Assembly: GCF_900105555.1 (NCBI RefSeq)
Contig: NZ_FNTZ01000001.1
Span: 1,178,001 to 1,242,000 of the forward strand
Direction of reading: 5' to 3'
Origin: Pseudomonas coleopterorum
GTDB taxonomy: Bacteria; Pseudomonadota; Gammaproteobacteria; Pseudomonadales; Pseudomonadaceae
Length of the DNA stretch: 64,000 nucleotides
The notes beneath the pieces are model-generated. The model saw nothing but the letters and a program-made list of their open reading frames with translations. It was not told where the DNA came from and searched no databases. Of this stretch, positions 53,613 through 63,093 are shown one piece after another; the first letter of the stretch is position 1; every line of letters begins with the position of its first letter. Both the position numbers and the translations under genes were made by a program.

Positions 53613-56042
53613 ATGTCCGGACACAAGCCAATCACTCAACGACCTCCGTCACTGACCCGCATCGTGCGCCGCACGTTGCTCGGCATCGCGTTGGGCGCAC
53701 CGCTGACCTCGGTCATGAACGCTGCGCCCGCCTGGGGGCAGACGGCCGCGACCCGTCAGTTCGATATCCCTTCCGGCACGGTCAACGCCGCGCTGGCGCA
53801 GTTCGCGACTGCGGCGCAAATCAATGTGTCTTTCGATCCAGCCCAGGCACAAGGACAACGCTCGCCGGGTCTGCATGGCGTCCACACCGTGGACTCAGGC
53901 CTGCGCCAGTTGTTGTCCGGGAGCAAATTGCAAGCCGTGCTGCTGAGCAACGGCAGCTACTCGCTGATCCCTGTCATCGACGCAACGCTGCAATTGGACC
54001 CCACGAACATCACCGGCAGATCGGCTGACTCAGCTGCCAGCCCGGTGGAGGGTTACGTGGCCATTCGTAGCAGCGCAGGTACCAAGACCGATACACCTAT
54101 CATCGAGATCCCGCAGTCGATCTCGGTAGTGACCCGTCAGCAAATGCAGGCTCAAGGCGTGCAGACCGTCACCGAAGCGTTGCGTTACGTGCCTGGCGTC
54201 AAAGTGGAAGCCTACGGCCTGGACCCCAAAGGTTTTGACTGGTTGTATATCCGCGGCTTCAACGGCCAGGCAAGCAGTGACTATCTCAACGGGCTGCGTC
54301 AGCAGAACAACAGCTACGCGTTTTTCCGCAGCGAACCCTATTCTCTGGAGCGCATAGACGTCGTACGAGGCCCGGTCTCCAGCCTGTTCGGTCAAGGGGA
54401 CGCGGGTGGCATCGCCAACCGTGTGAGCAAGAGACCCGAGGCCAACCACGTCAACGAAGTGCAGTTGACCGGTGGCAACCATGATCGCCTGCAAGGCCAG
54501 TTCGATGTGGGCGGTGTGCTCAGCGACGACCAACATCTGATCTACCGTATGATTGGCCTCGCCCGCGAAGCCGATACCCAGGTGGATTATGCGGATGGCC
54601 ACGCGCTGACGGACGACCGCTTGTACATAGCGCCGTCTCTGACCTGGGCGCCGGACGAAGACACCAGCCTGACCATGCTCAGCGACTTCATGCGCGATTC
54701 GAACGGCGGCTCGCTATTCGCCTACAGCACGCCGAGCGGTCATACCACCAACACGCTGATGGGCGATCACAGCTTCAACCATCTGGACCAGGAGCAATTC
54801 AGTCTGGGCTACGAATTCCGCCATTGGCTGAGCGATACTTGGGAGTTTCGCCAGAACGCCCGCTACGGACAGGTCGACTTGATCTTCCAGAACTTGCTAC
54901 CGGCCGCTGTCGACACCACCACAGGCAATGTGACACGGATCGCCGACCGCTTCGATCAGCACCTGAACACGTTCAACCTCGACAACCAATTGCAAGCCGA
55001 TTTTACCACCGGCCCACTGAGCCACACCCTTCTGATGGGCGTCGACTACACCTGGCAAGACGCCGATATCTCGCGCTGGCGCACCCGAGCGCCAAGCCTG
55101 AACCTGACTGCGCCACAGTATGGCCTGGCGATCGCTCGTCCCAGCGCGGGCAACAGTCTGAGCTCGATCGATTACGACCAGACCATCGAACAGGCGGGCG
55201 GTTACATTCAGGATCAGATCAAGTTCGACGATCGCTGGATTCTCACGGCCGGCGGGCGCTATGACTATGTTCGCAACGACCTGGACAACCATGTAGGTGC
55301 CTCATCGAACCAGAAGGACACTGCCTTTACCGGACGCCTGGGTTTGACCTATCTCACGGAGTTTGGTCTGGCGCCCTACGTCAGCTACGCCGAATCGTTC
55401 ACGCCCAATACCGGCACCGACCGCAGCGGTAGTGCGTTCGACCCCAGCACGGCGCATCAATGGGAAGTGGGTGTGAAATACCAACTCAGCGATGCCATCC
55501 TGATGACCCTGTCTGCTTATGACCTGACCAAGACCAATGTGCTGACCACTGAAATCATTGGTGGTGTGAACACCGGCTTCACCGTTGCGTCGGGCGAGCA
55601 GCAATCGCGCGGCATCGAAGCCGAGATCAAGGCGCAGCTGGATCAGCACTGGGACCTGATTGCGTCCTACACCTACACCCACGCTGAAATCACCAGGAGC
55701 AATCGTGGCGACGAAGGCAACCGGCCAGCCAACGTGCCCAAGCACATGGCGTCCACCTGGTTGAACTACACGTTCGACGACAGCCCGCTCAAGGGGCTGA
55801 GCCTGGGTGGCGGTGTCCGGTACACCGGCGTGCTGTATGGTGACAACGGCAATACCTATCACATCGACAACTACACCCTGTTCGATGCCGGCGCCAGCTA
55901 TCCGATCAACAAACACGTGACTGTCTCGGTCAACGCGCAAAACCTGTTGAATACCGAGTATGTGGCCACCTGTGACGACTCCTACGAGTGCTACCCTGGC
56001 ATGCGACGCACGTTGCTGACCAGCGTCAAGTACGTGTGGTGA
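53613..56042 (+). CDS. TonB-dependent siderophore receptor with N-terminal signalling (STN) domain
   Basis: The 809-residue outer-membrane protein has a signal peptide (about residues 1-43), an STN domain (about 48-118, FDIPSGTVNAALAQFATAAQINVSF), a plug (about 150-265, IPQSISVVTRQQMQAQGVQTVTEALRYVPGV and LERIDVVRGPVSSLFGQGDAGG) and a 22-strand barrel ending in Trp. It resembles FhuA/FpvA-type ferric siderophore receptors. The STN domain and the FecI/FecR genes upstream indicate surface signalling. A pair of Cys near the end (CDDSYEC) may form a disulfide. The ligand is unknown. ATG 53613 has AAAGGA upstream. Confidence 0.92.
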   Translation: MSGHKPITQRPPSLTRIVRRTLLGIALGAPLTSVMNAAPAWGQTAATRQFDIPSGTVNAALAQFATAAQINVSFDPAQAQGQRSPGLHGVHTVDSGLRQLLSGSKLQAVLLSNGSYSLIPVIDATLQLDPTNITGRSADSAASPVEGYVAIRSSAGTKTDTPIIEIPQSISVVTRQQMQAQGVQTVTEALRYVPGVKVEAYGLDPKGFDWLYIRGFNGQASSDYLNGLRQQNNSYAFFRSEPYSLERIDVVRGPVSSLFGQGDAGGIANRVSKRPEANHVNEVQLTGGNHDRLQGQFDVGGVLSDDQHLIYRMIGLAREADTQVDYADGHALTDDRLYIAPSLTWAPDEDTSLTMLSDFMRDSNGGSLFAYSTPSGHTTNTLMGDHSFNHLDQEQFSLGYEFRHWLSDTWEFRQNARYGQVDLIFQNLLPAAVDTTTGNVTRIADRFDQHLNTFNLDNQLQADFTTGPLSHTLLMGVDYTWQDADISRWRTRAPSLNLTAPQYGLAIARPSAGNSLSSIDYDQTIEQAGGYIQDQIKFDDRWILTAGGRYDYVRNDLDNHVGASSNQKDTAFTGRLGLTYLTEFGLAPYVSYAESFTPNTGTDRSGSAFDPSTAHQWEVGVKYQLSDAILMTLSAYDLTKTNVLTTEIIGGVNTGFTVASGEQQSRGIEAEIKAQLDQHWDLIASYTYTHAEITRSNRGDEGNRPANVPKHMASTWLNYTFDDSPLKGLSLGGGVRYTGVLYGDNGNTYHIDNYTLFDAGASYPINKHVTVSVNAQNLLNTEYVATCDDSYECYPGMRRTLLTSVKYVW

Positions 56043-56091
56043 TCGCCGAATTCGATCCGTTCATGCCCGTCTTCTTCAAGGTGCCAAAACG

Positions 56092-56119
56092 AAAAAACCC
56101 GCCATAAGGCGGGTTTTTT
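56092..56119. terminator. Bidirectional terminator between the receptor gene and tRNA-Asn
   Basis: AAAAAACCCGCC and GGCGGGTTTTTT form a 12-base-pair stem around ATAA. It can end the receptor mRNA (+) and the tRNA-Asn transcript (-). Confidence 0.93.
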
Positions 56120-56161
56120 GGTGATGTCAGAGTGGGTAGGAACCCTCTCTGGCATCTAGTT

Positions 56162-56237
56162 TGGCTCCACGACCTGGACTCGAACCAGGGACCCAATGAT
56201 TAACAGTCATTTGCTCTACCAACTGAGCTATCGCGGA
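56162..56237 (-). tRNA. tRNA-Asn (anticodon GTT)
   Basis: The 76-base gene has a TCCGCGA acceptor arm, GACTGTTAATC anticodon region (GTT), GGTTCGAGTCC T-arm and encoded CCA. One acceptor pair (G-U type) is tolerated. Confidence 0.96.
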
Positions 56238-56248
56238 ATCTGCTGCGT

Positions 56249-56276
56249 ATGTTACTGATTGCTAAGGGGAAGTCAA
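56249..56276 (-). promoter_or_regulatory. Promoter of tRNA-Asn
   Basis: On the minus strand TTGACT (56276-56271) and TAACAT (56254-56249) are 16 bases apart, with the tRNA 5' end 11 bases further on. It lies after the tyrB stop. Confidence 0.65.
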
Positions 56277-56296
56277 GCCTCCCCCAGGCAAAAAGG

Positions 56297-57493
56297 CTAC
56301 AGCACCTGAACGATGGCCTTGATCACGCCATCGATGTTGCGCTGGTTCAGCGCGGCCACGCAGATACGTCCGGTGTCCAGTGCGTAGATGCCGAACTCGT
56401 TGCGCAGGCGAGCGACCTGCTCGGCGCTCAGCCCCGAATAGGAGAACATGCCGGCCTGACGGGCGACGAAACCGAAATCGCGGTTCGCACCCTGGGCCGC
56501 CAGCCCCTCGACCATTTGCAGACGCATGCCGCGAATGCGCTGGCGCATCTCGCCCAGCTCGTCCTCCCACATGGCGCGCAGTTCCGGGCTGTTCAACACG
56601 TTGGCCACGATCATTGCGCCATGGGTCGGCGGGTTGGAGTAGTTGGTACGAATGACGCGTTTGATCTGCGACAACACGCGAGAGGTCTCGTCGCTCGACT
56701 GGGTGACGATCGACAATGCGCCGACACGCTCGCCATACAGCGAGAACGATTTGGAGAACGAGCTGGAAACGAAGAAGCTCAAACCCGACTCGGCGAACAG
56801 GCGCACGGCGGCGGCGTCTTCATGGATGCCTTCGCCAAAACCCTGGTAGGCCATGTCCAGAAACGGCACGTGGCCCTTGCGCTTGACCACGTCCAGCACG
56901 TTGACCCAGTCGGATGCACTGAGGTCGACGCCGGTCGGGTTGTGGCAGCAGGCATGCAGCACGACGATGGAACCGGCGGGCAGGGCGTCGAGGTCTTCGA
57001 GCATGCCTGAACGGTTCACGTCGTTGCTGGTCGCATCATAGTAGCGATAGTTCTGCACGCTGAAACCGGCGGTCTCGAACAGGGCACGATGGTTTTCCCA
57101 GCTTGGGTCACTGATCGCGACCACGGCGTCAGGCGACAATTGCTTGAGGAAGTCGGCACCGATCTTCAGGGCGCCGGTGCCACCGACGGCCTGTGTGGTC
57201 ACCACGCGACCTGCCGCCAGCAGCGGGGACTGGGCACCGAAGATCAGGGTCTGTACAGCCTTGTCGTAGGCGGCGATACCGTCGATGGGCAGATAGCCAC
57301 GTGCGGCGTGCTGTGCAACGCGCTGGGTTTCGGCTTCGATGACCGCGCGCAGCAGGGGAATTCGCCCCTCTTCGTTGCAGTACACGCCAACGCCCAGATT
57401 CACCTTGTCGGTGCGGGTGTCGGCGTTGAATGCTTCGTTGAGGCCCAGGATAGGATCGCGGGGTGCCAATTCGACAGCGGAAAACAGGCTCAT
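56297..57493 (-). CDS. tyrB: Aromatic/aspartate amino acid aminotransferase
   Basis: This 398-residue PLP enzyme of fold type I, AspC/TyrB group, has MSLFSAVELAPRDPILGLNEAFNAD at the start, NLGVGVY, VVLHACCHNPTGVDL (the NPTG motif) and SSFSKSFSLYGERVGAL with the PLP lysine. It would transaminate aromatic amino acids and aspartate with 2-oxoglutarate. ATG 57493 gives the family's length; the frame runs to 57538. It is divergent from uvrB. Confidence 0.9.
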   Translation of the reverse strand: MSLFSAVELAPRDPILGLNEAFNADTRTDKVNLGVGVYCNEEGRIPLLRAVIEAETQRVAQHAARGYLPIDGIAAYDKAVQTLIFGAQSPLLAAGRVVTTQAVGGTGALKIGADFLKQLSPDAVVAISDPSWENHRALFETAGFSVQNYRYYDATSNDVNRSGMLEDLDALPAGSIVVLHACCHNPTGVDLSASDWVNVLDVVKRKGHVPFLDMAYQGFGEGIHEDAAAVRLFAESGLSFFVSSSFSKSFSLYGERVGALSIVTQSSDETSRVLSQIKRVIRTNYSNPPTHGAMIVANVLNSPELRAMWEDELGEMRQRIRGMRLQMVEGLAAQGANRDFGFVARQAGMFSYSGLSAEQVARLRNEFGIYALDTGRICVAALNQRNIDGVIKAIVQVL

Positions 57494-57725
57494 TTTTACC
57501 GTAGCTCTGATCGGGAGTGAAGAGGATGCACGCTTCATCCATGCGGCACGAAGCGATGCACGAGTGGGGAGTCAGTATAAAGACGCTTGGCCCATGGAGC
57601 GACAGGTTGCACTTGGTTTTACCGATTTTTGCCGATTATTTTTCGACCATTGGTCCTGTGCTTGCCGAAGGTCTTGGGCCATGCCCTTGAAACTTGCCGC
57701 AACAGGTGCCAATTAGGGTTAAGTA

Positions 57726-57741
57726 CTGTCTATAAATACAG
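57726..57741 (+). promoter_or_regulatory. LexA (SOS) box of uvrB
   Basis: CTGTCTATAAATACAG fits CTGT-N8-ACAG exactly and contains a TATAAA that could be the -10. It lies 39 bases upstream of the uvrB start. Confidence 0.88.
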
Positions 57742-57779
57742 TCGGAAAAGTCCGGCTGTAGCGACTCATGAGGTGTGGC

Positions 57780-59795
57780 ATGTCCGAGTTTCAACTGGTT
57801 ACCCGTTTCGAGCCGGCTGGCGACCAGCCGGAAGCCATTCGCCTGATGGTGGAGGGTATCGAAGCGGGCCTGGCGCACCAGACCTTGCTGGGGGTAACCG
57901 GGTCGGGCAAGACGTTCAGCATCGCTAACGTGATCGCGCAGGTTCAACGCCCAACGCTGGTGCTAGCGCCGAACAAGACCTTGGCCGCTCAGCTGTACGG
58001 CGAGTTCAAGGCGTTCTTCCCGAATAATGCGGTCGAATACTTCGTCTCCTACTACGACTACTACCAGCCCGAGGCCTACGTGCCATCGTCGGACACCTTC
58101 ATCGAGAAGGACTCCTCGATCAACGACCACATCGAACAGATGCGCCTGTCCGCGACCAAGGCACTACTCGAACGCAAGGACGCCATCATCGTCACTACGG
58201 TGTCCTGCATCTACGGTCTGGGCAGTCCCGAAACCTATCTGAAAATGGTCCTGCACGTCGACCGCGGCGACAAGCTCGACCAGCGCGCGCTGCTGCGCCG
58301 GCTGGCCGACCTGCAATACACACGCAACGAGATCGACTTCGCCCGCGCCACCTTCCGCGTGCGCGGCGACGTGATCGATGTATTTCCCGCCGAGTCCGAT
58401 CTGGAAGCCATCCGTATCGAGCTGTTCGACGATGAGGTCGAGAACATCGCCGCGTTCGATCCGCTGACTGGCGAGGTCACGCGCAAGTTGCCACGGTTCA
58501 CCTTCTACCCCAAGAGCCACTACGTCACCCCACGGGAAACCCTGCTGGGCGCCGTGGAAGGCATCAAGGAAGAACTCAAGGACCGCCTGGACTACTTCCG
58601 CGACAAGAACAAACTCGTCGAAGCCCAGCGGCTTGAACAGCGTACGCGCTTCGATCTGGAAATGATCCTGGAGCTGGGTTACTGCAACGGCATCGAAAAC
58701 TATTCCCGCTACCTGTCCGGACGTCCCGCCGGCGCAGCGCCGCCCACCCTCTATGACTACCTGCCCCCTGACGCCTTGCTGGTGATCGACGAGTCCCACG
58801 TCAGCGTTCCCCAGGTGGGCGCCATGTACAAGGGCGACCGCTCGCGAAAGGAAACCCTGGTCGAGTACGGTTTCCGCCTGCCCTCGGCGCTGGACAACCG
58901 ACCCATGCGTTTCGACGAATGGGAAGGGGTGAGCCCCCAGACCATTTTCGTCTCGGCCACCCCCGGCAACTATGAGGCCGAGCATGCCGGGAGAATCATC
59001 GAGCAGGTGGTACGGCCGACCGGTCTGGTCGATCCCCAGGTCGAGGTGCGGCCCGCATTGACCCAGGTCGACGATTTGCTGTCGGAGATTCGCAAGCGGG
59101 TGGCCAACGACGACCGCATACTGGTCACCGTACTCACCAAGCGCATGGCCGAGGACCTTACCGATTACCTCGCCGACCACGACGTGCGCGTGCGCTACCT
59201 GCACTCGGACATCGATACCGTGGAGCGAGTGGAGATCATCCGCGACCTGCGTCTGGGCGCCTACGACGTGATCGTGGGGATCAACCTGCTCCGCGAAGGC
59301 TTGGACATGCCCGAGGTTTCGCTGGTGGCCATCCTCGATGCCGACAAGGAAGGGTTCCTGCGTTCGGATCGCTCGCTGATCCAGACCATCGGCCGTGCCG
59401 CGCGAAACCTCAATGGCCGGGCCATCCTCTATGCCGATCGCATGACCGGCTCGATGGAGCGCGCCATCGGTGAGACGGAACGTCGTCGCGAGAAGCAGAT
59501 CGCCTTCAACGAAGCCAACGGCATCGTGCCCAAGGGCGTGGTCAAGGACGTCGCCGATATCATGGAAGGCGCCACCGTGCCTGGGTCGCGCAGCAAGAAG
59601 CGCAAGGGCATGGCCAAGGCCGCCGAGGAAAATGCGCGCTACGAAAACGAGCTGCGTTCGCCCAGCGAAATCACCAAGCGCATCAAGCAACTGGAAGAGA
59701 AGATGTACCAATTGGCCCGCGACCTGGAATTCGAAGCCGCCGCGCAGATGCGCGACGAAATCGGCAAACTGCGCGAGCGCTTGCTCAAGGTCTGA
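57780..59795 (+). CDS. uvrB: Excinuclease ABC subunit B
   Basis: The 671-residue damage-recognition helicase of nucleotide excision repair has Walker [12 protein letters not shown] near residue 40, the beta-hairpin region [65 protein letters not shown] and a C-terminal UVR motif ([24 protein letters not shown]) that binds UvrC. ATG 57780 gives the usual start [17 protein letters not shown]; an upstream ATG at 57768 is less likely. SOS control is expected from the LexA box. Confidence 0.97.
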   Translation: MSEFQLVTRFEPAGDQPEAIRLMVEGIEAGLAHQTLLGVTGSGKTFSIANVIAQVQRPTLVLAPNKTLAAQLYGEFKAFFPNNAVEYFVSYYDYYQPEAYVPSSDTFIEKDSSINDHIEQMRLSATKALLERKDAIIVTTVSCIYGLGSPETYLKMVLHVDRGDKLDQRALLRRLADLQYTRNEIDFARATFRVRGDVIDVFPAESDLEAIRIELFDDEVENIAAFDPLTGEVTRKLPRFTFYPKSHYVTPRETLLGAVEGIKEELKDRLDYFRDKNKLVEAQRLEQRTRFDLEMILELGYCNGIENYSRYLSGRPAGAAPPTLYDYLPPDALLVIDESHVSVPQVGAMYKGDRSRKETLVEYGFRLPSALDNRPMRFDEWEGVSPQTIFVSATPGNYEAEHAGRIIEQVVRPTGLVDPQVEVRPALTQVDDLLSEIRKRVANDDRILVTVLTKRMAEDLTDYLADHDVRVRYLHSDIDTVERVEIIRDLRLGAYDVIVGINLLREGLDMPEVSLVAILDADKEGFLRSDRSLIQTIGRAARNLNGRAILYADRMTGSMERAIGETERRREKQIAFNEANGIVPKGVVKDVADIMEGATVPGSRSKKRKGMAKAAEENARYENELRSPSEITKRIKQLEEKMYQLARDLEFEAAAQMRDEIGKLRERLLKV

Positions 59796-59842
59796 CGCCG
59801 AACCGCGAACACCACACCAGAGCCCACCCGCAACCACCCGAC

Positions 59843-59885
59843 CTGTGGGAGCGGGGCGGGCGGCGAGCCCTCTGCCCGCGAAGGC
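59843..59885. repeat. Single REP sequence between uvrB and gltX
   Basis: CTGTGGGAGCGGGGCGGGCG...TGCCCGCGAAGG is an expanded member of the REP type seen at 11054-11120. Confidence 0.7.
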
Positions 59886-59997
59886 CACGCCACCGTCCCA
59901 CAGCCGAACGCCCATACCCCCCGCCACACGATTCTGGAGCCTGCCCCCCAAGCCCTGCTAACATCGGCGTTTCGATTCAACCTGCTCGAGACCCTCA

Positions 59998-61476
59998 ATG
60001 ACCGTTCGTACGCGTATCGCCCCATCGCCCACCGGCGACCCCCATGTCGGCACGGCCTACATCGCCCTGTTCAACTATTGCTTTGCCAAACAGCATGGCG
60101 GCGAGTTCATCCTGCGCATCGAAGACACCGACCAGTTGCGCTCGACCCGCGAATCCGAGCAGCAGATCTTCGACGCCCTGCGCTGGCTCGGCATCGAGTG
60201 GAGTGAAGGCCCCGACGTAGGCGGCCCACATGGTCCGTACCGGCAGAGCGAGCGGGGCGACATCTACAAGCAATATGCCCAGCAACTGGTCGACATGGGC
60301 CACGCATTCCCGTGCTTCTGCACCGCCGAAGAACTCGACCAGATGCGCGCCGAACAGACCGCCCGTGGCGAAACCCCTCGTTACGACGGCCGCGCCCTGT
60401 TGCTGTCGGCCGAGGAAGTCCAGCGCCGCCTGGCCGCCGGCGAACCCCACGTCATCCGCATGAAGGTTCCGACCGAAGGAGTCTGCGTGGTTCCCGACAT
60501 GCTGCGTGGCGATGTAGAAATCCCATGGGACCGCATGGACATGCAGGTCCTGATGAAGACCGACGGCCTGCCTACCTACTTCCTGGCCAACGTGGTCGAC
60601 GACCACCTGATGGGCATCACCCACGTGCTGCGCGGCGAAGAATGGCTGCCGTCGGCGCCCAAGCTGATGAAGCTCTACGAATACTTCGGCTGGGAACAAC
60701 CGGCGCTGTGCTACATGCCGCTGCTGCGCAATCCGGACAAGAGCAAACTGTCCAAGCGCAAAAACCCGACCTCGGTGACCTTCTACGAGCGCATGGGCTT
60801 CATGCCCGAAGCCATGCTCAACTACCTGGGCCGCATGGGCTGGTCGATGCCGGACGAGCGCGAGAAGTTCTCCCTCGCCGAAATGGTCGAGCACTTCGAT
60901 CTCTCCCGCGTTTCCCTGGGCGGTCCGATCTTCGATATCGAGAAGCTCTCGTGGCTCAACGGCCAGTGGTTGCGCGAGCTGCCGGTACAGGAGTTCGCCG
61001 CACGAGTGCAGCAGTGGGCGTTCAATCCTGACTACATGATGAAGATCGCCCCCCATGTGCAGGGCAGGGTAGAGACCTTCAGTCAGATCGTTCCGCTGGG
61101 TGGCTTCTTCTTCGCCGGCGGCCTGCAGCTGGATCCCCGCCTGTTCGAAAGCAAGAAGCTTTCTGCCGACCAGGTGCGGCAACTGATGCAGTTGATCCTC
61201 TGGAAGCTGGAAAGCCTGCGCCAGTGGGACAAGGAGCGCATCACTGTAACCATTCAGGCGGTGGTCGAGTCGCTCGGCCTGAAGCTGCGTGACGCCATGC
61301 CTCTGATGTTTGCCGCGATCACCGGGCAAGCCAGTTCGGTGTCGGTCCTGGACGCCATGGAAATCCTCGGCCCCGACCTGACCCGCTTCCGCCTGCGCCA
61401 GGCTCTCGATCTGCTCGGCGGTGTTTCCAAGAAAGAAAACAAGGAATGGGAAAAGCTCCTGGCCGCAATCGCCTGA
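59998..61476 (+). CDS. gltX: Glutamyl-tRNA synthetase
   Basis: The 492-residue class I synthetase has the HIGH-type motif [12 protein letters not shown] at the start, [22 protein letters not shown], and the KMSKS-type motif [10 protein letters not shown] near residue 252. It charges tRNA-Glu; four tRNA-Glu genes are in this window, two of them immediately downstream. The length and start are normal. Confidence 0.97.
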   Translation: MTVRTRIAPSPTGDPHVGTAYIALFNYCFAKQHGGEFILRIEDTDQLRSTRESEQQIFDALRWLGIEWSEGPDVGGPHGPYRQSERGDIYKQYAQQLVDMGHAFPCFCTAEELDQMRAEQTARGETPRYDGRALLLSAEEVQRRLAAGEPHVIRMKVPTEGVCVVPDMLRGDVEIPWDRMDMQVLMKTDGLPTYFLANVVDDHLMGITHVLRGEEWLPSAPKLMKLYEYFGWEQPALCYMPLLRNPDKSKLSKRKNPTSVTFYERMGFMPEAMLNYLGRMGWSMPDEREKFSLAEMVEHFDLSRVSLGGPIFDIEKLSWLNGQWLRELPVQEFAARVQQWAFNPDYMMKIAPHVQGRVETFSQIVPLGGFFFAGGLQLDPRLFESKKLSADQVRQLMQLILWKLESLRQWDKERITVTIQAVVESLGLKLRDAMPLMFAAITGQASSVSVLDAMEILGPDLTRFRLRQALDLLGGVSKKENKEWEKLLAAIA

Positions 61477-61481
61477 CCCCC

Positions 61482-61728
61482 GACGCGGCTCGCGCCGCTG
61501 CTACAGAAGACCGCGGGCCAGGGTGCATCCGGTGCACCACCATCCCTGTAGCAGCGGCGCAAGCCGTGTCCGAACGCGCCGCGTTCCGCCAGGCACACCC
61601 CATGCGCGCCGATGCACCACCAACCTGTAGCAGCGGCGCAAGCCGCGTCCGAATGCGCCGCGTTCCGCCAGGCACACCCCATGCGTGCCGATGCACCACC
61701 AACCTGTAGCAGCGGCGCAAGCCGCGTC
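61482..61728. repeat. Tandem 79-bp repeat array built on a REP-like sequence
   Basis: Two full 79-base units (61546-61624 and 61625-61703) differ at three positions, and a third starts at 61704 (25 bases). Each begins CTGTAGCAGCGGCGCAAGCC. An inverted copy of the same core lies at 61482-61506, directly after the gltX stop. The rest of the 61477-61866 gap holds the tRNA promoter. Confidence 0.88.
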
Positions 61729-61807
61729 GCTCTTCGCCCAAACCCAGCAAAACCGGTAAGTCCCTGTAATCGCGATAAAAAACTTCGAAATAATTCTGAA
61801 AATAAGT

Positions 61808-61836
61808 TTGACACCCTGGCGAGGTCGTCTTAATAT
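61808..61836 (+). promoter_or_regulatory. Sigma-70 promoter of the Ala/Glu tRNA operon
   Basis: TTGACA (61808-61813), 17-base spacer, TAATAT (61831-61836), GC-rich discriminator GCGCCCCG and an AT-rich upstream tract: a near-consensus stable-RNA promoter. Confidence 0.88.
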
Positions 61837-61866
61837 GCGCCCCGTCCACACAGCAACACACTGTTT

Positions 61867-61942
<76 letters not shown>

Positions 61943-62011
61943 AATTCCAGGCTTGATGTCGCAGGTTGACAACGAGTCGATCAGTTCCAGACTGATCTTG
62001 GTAGAAGGTAT

Positions 62012-62087
62012 GTCCCCTTCGTCTAGTGGCCTAGGACACCGCCCTTTCACGGCGGTAACAGGGGTTCGAGTCCCCTAGGGGACGCCA
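62012..62087 (+). tRNA. tRNA-Glu (anticodon TTC), copy 3
   Basis: This is identical to the two tRNA-Glu genes at 1749-1824 and 2006-2081. Confidence 0.97.
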
Positions 62088-62140
62088 GTTGTACAGAAAT
62101 ATCGAGTGAAGTCGGTATTCCGCCGCAGGGCGATAAATTC

Positions 62141-62216
<76 letters not shown>

Positions 62217-62259
62217 ATTTGCCAGAGTCCGCAATAGCGGGCTCGACTGAAGGTTTTGC

Positions 62260-62335
62260 GTCCCCTTCGTCTAGTGGCCTAGGACACCGCCCTTTCACGG
62301 CGGTAACAGGGGTTCGAGTCCCCTAGGGGACGCCA
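62260..62335 (+). tRNA. tRNA-Glu (anticodon TTC), copy 4
   Basis: This fourth identical tRNA-Glu ends the Ala-Glu-Ala-Glu operon. Confidence 0.97.
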
Positions 62336-62360
62336 CGATTACCCGCTCTGCGGGACTTAT

Positions 62361-62396
62361 AAGGCTCATTCGATTATTGAATGAGCCTTTTGTTTT
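62361..62396 (+). terminator. Terminator of the Ala/Glu tRNA operon
   Basis: AAGGCTCATTC and GAATGAGCCTT pair around GATTATT and are followed by a T-rich tract. Confidence 0.85.
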
Positions 62397-62442
62397 TCTG
62401 CCCTCGCCATATCCGCCTGTTCCTAATTCTCCAGGAGCGCCC

Positions 62443-62880
62443 ATGAACTGGGATCGGCCCGCCCCCTTCGTCATAGCCCTGACAGTCCAGCCCGACGACA
62501 TCGACGGCCTCGGACACGCCAACAACGCCGTCTACGTCACCTGGCTCGAACGTTGTGCCTGGCAGCATTCGCAGCATCTGGGTCTGGATCTTGCGACCTA
62601 TCGACAGCTCGATCGCGCCATGGCCGTGGTCCGTCATGAAATCGACTATCTCGCGAGCGCCCACGAAGGCGATGAGCTGGAATTGGGCACTTGGATCCTC
62701 GACTGGGACCGACGTCTGAAGATGACGCGCCATTTCCAATTGCGGCGTCTCCGTGACGGCGCAGTTGTGCTCAGGGCTCGTACCACCTTCGTCTGCATCG
62801 AGCTGTCCAGCGGCAAGCCCAAACGCATGCCGGCCGAGTTTCTGGATGGGTATGGTCAAGCCATAGTCCTCCAATCCTAG
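62443..62880 (+). CDS. Acyl-CoA thioesterase of the hotdog fold (4HBT/YbgC-like)
   Basis: The 145-residue protein has the hotdog signature VQPDDIDGLGHANNAVYVTWLERCAW, with the catalytic Asp (DIDGLGH), and VVRHEIDYLASAHEGDELELGTW. It would hydrolyse an acyl-CoA; the substrate is unknown. ATG 62443 has AGGAGC upstream; the frame reaches back to 62377 through the tRNA terminator. Its stop codon TAG is part of the CTAG target site of the MITE that follows. Confidence 0.88.
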   Translation: MNWDRPAPFVIALTVQPDDIDGLGHANNAVYVTWLERCAWQHSQHLGLDLATYRQLDRAMAVVRHEIDYLASAHEGDELELGTWILDWDRRLKMTRHFQLRRLRDGAVVLRARTTFVCIELSSGKPKRMPAEFLDGYGQAIVLQS

Positions 62881-63020
62881 GCTCTGTGTGAAAAGCCTTG
62901 ATACTCGGTGATGCTGCGTTGAAATCAGCCTCGGAATGCTCATTTACAACCTGTAAACACCGCTTCCTCGGCTGTTTTCGCCTTGCCTGACCTTCGTCTC
63001 AAGACTTTTCACACAGACCC
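62880..63020. mobile_element. Palindromic MITE (non-autonomous, IS5-like ends)
   Basis: The 141-base element has near-perfect ends (GGCTCTGTGTGAAAAG at the left, CTTTTCACACAGACCC at the right). The two halves are imperfect reverse complements over their whole length (arms of about 70 bases around ACC). CTAG occurs at both borders (62877-62880 and 63020-63023), as expected of a 4-base target duplication. It has no open frame for a transposase. Confidence 0.75.
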
Positions 63021-63093
63021 TAGAGAGCCCGCCCGTGCGCGGGCTTTCTGCTAGAATCCGCTCCCTTTCACGCCCCTGTCCGAGAAACACCTC

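Noticed and set aside
58164..59951. 595-codon minus-strand frame opposite uvrB
   Set aside because: It is a shadow of uvrB coding constraint, without start signal.
59995..61329. 444-codon minus-strand frame opposite gltX
   Set aside because: It is a shadow of gltX.
61482..61728. Possible CRISPR array
   Set aside because: Units are directly adjacent copies of one 79-base sequence with no variable spacers, and no cas genes are present.
62295..62525. Minus-strand frame of 76 codons over tRNA-Glu and the thioesterase start
   Set aside because: It begins inside the thioesterase gene and ends in antisense tRNA sequence; it is a known type of false ORF.
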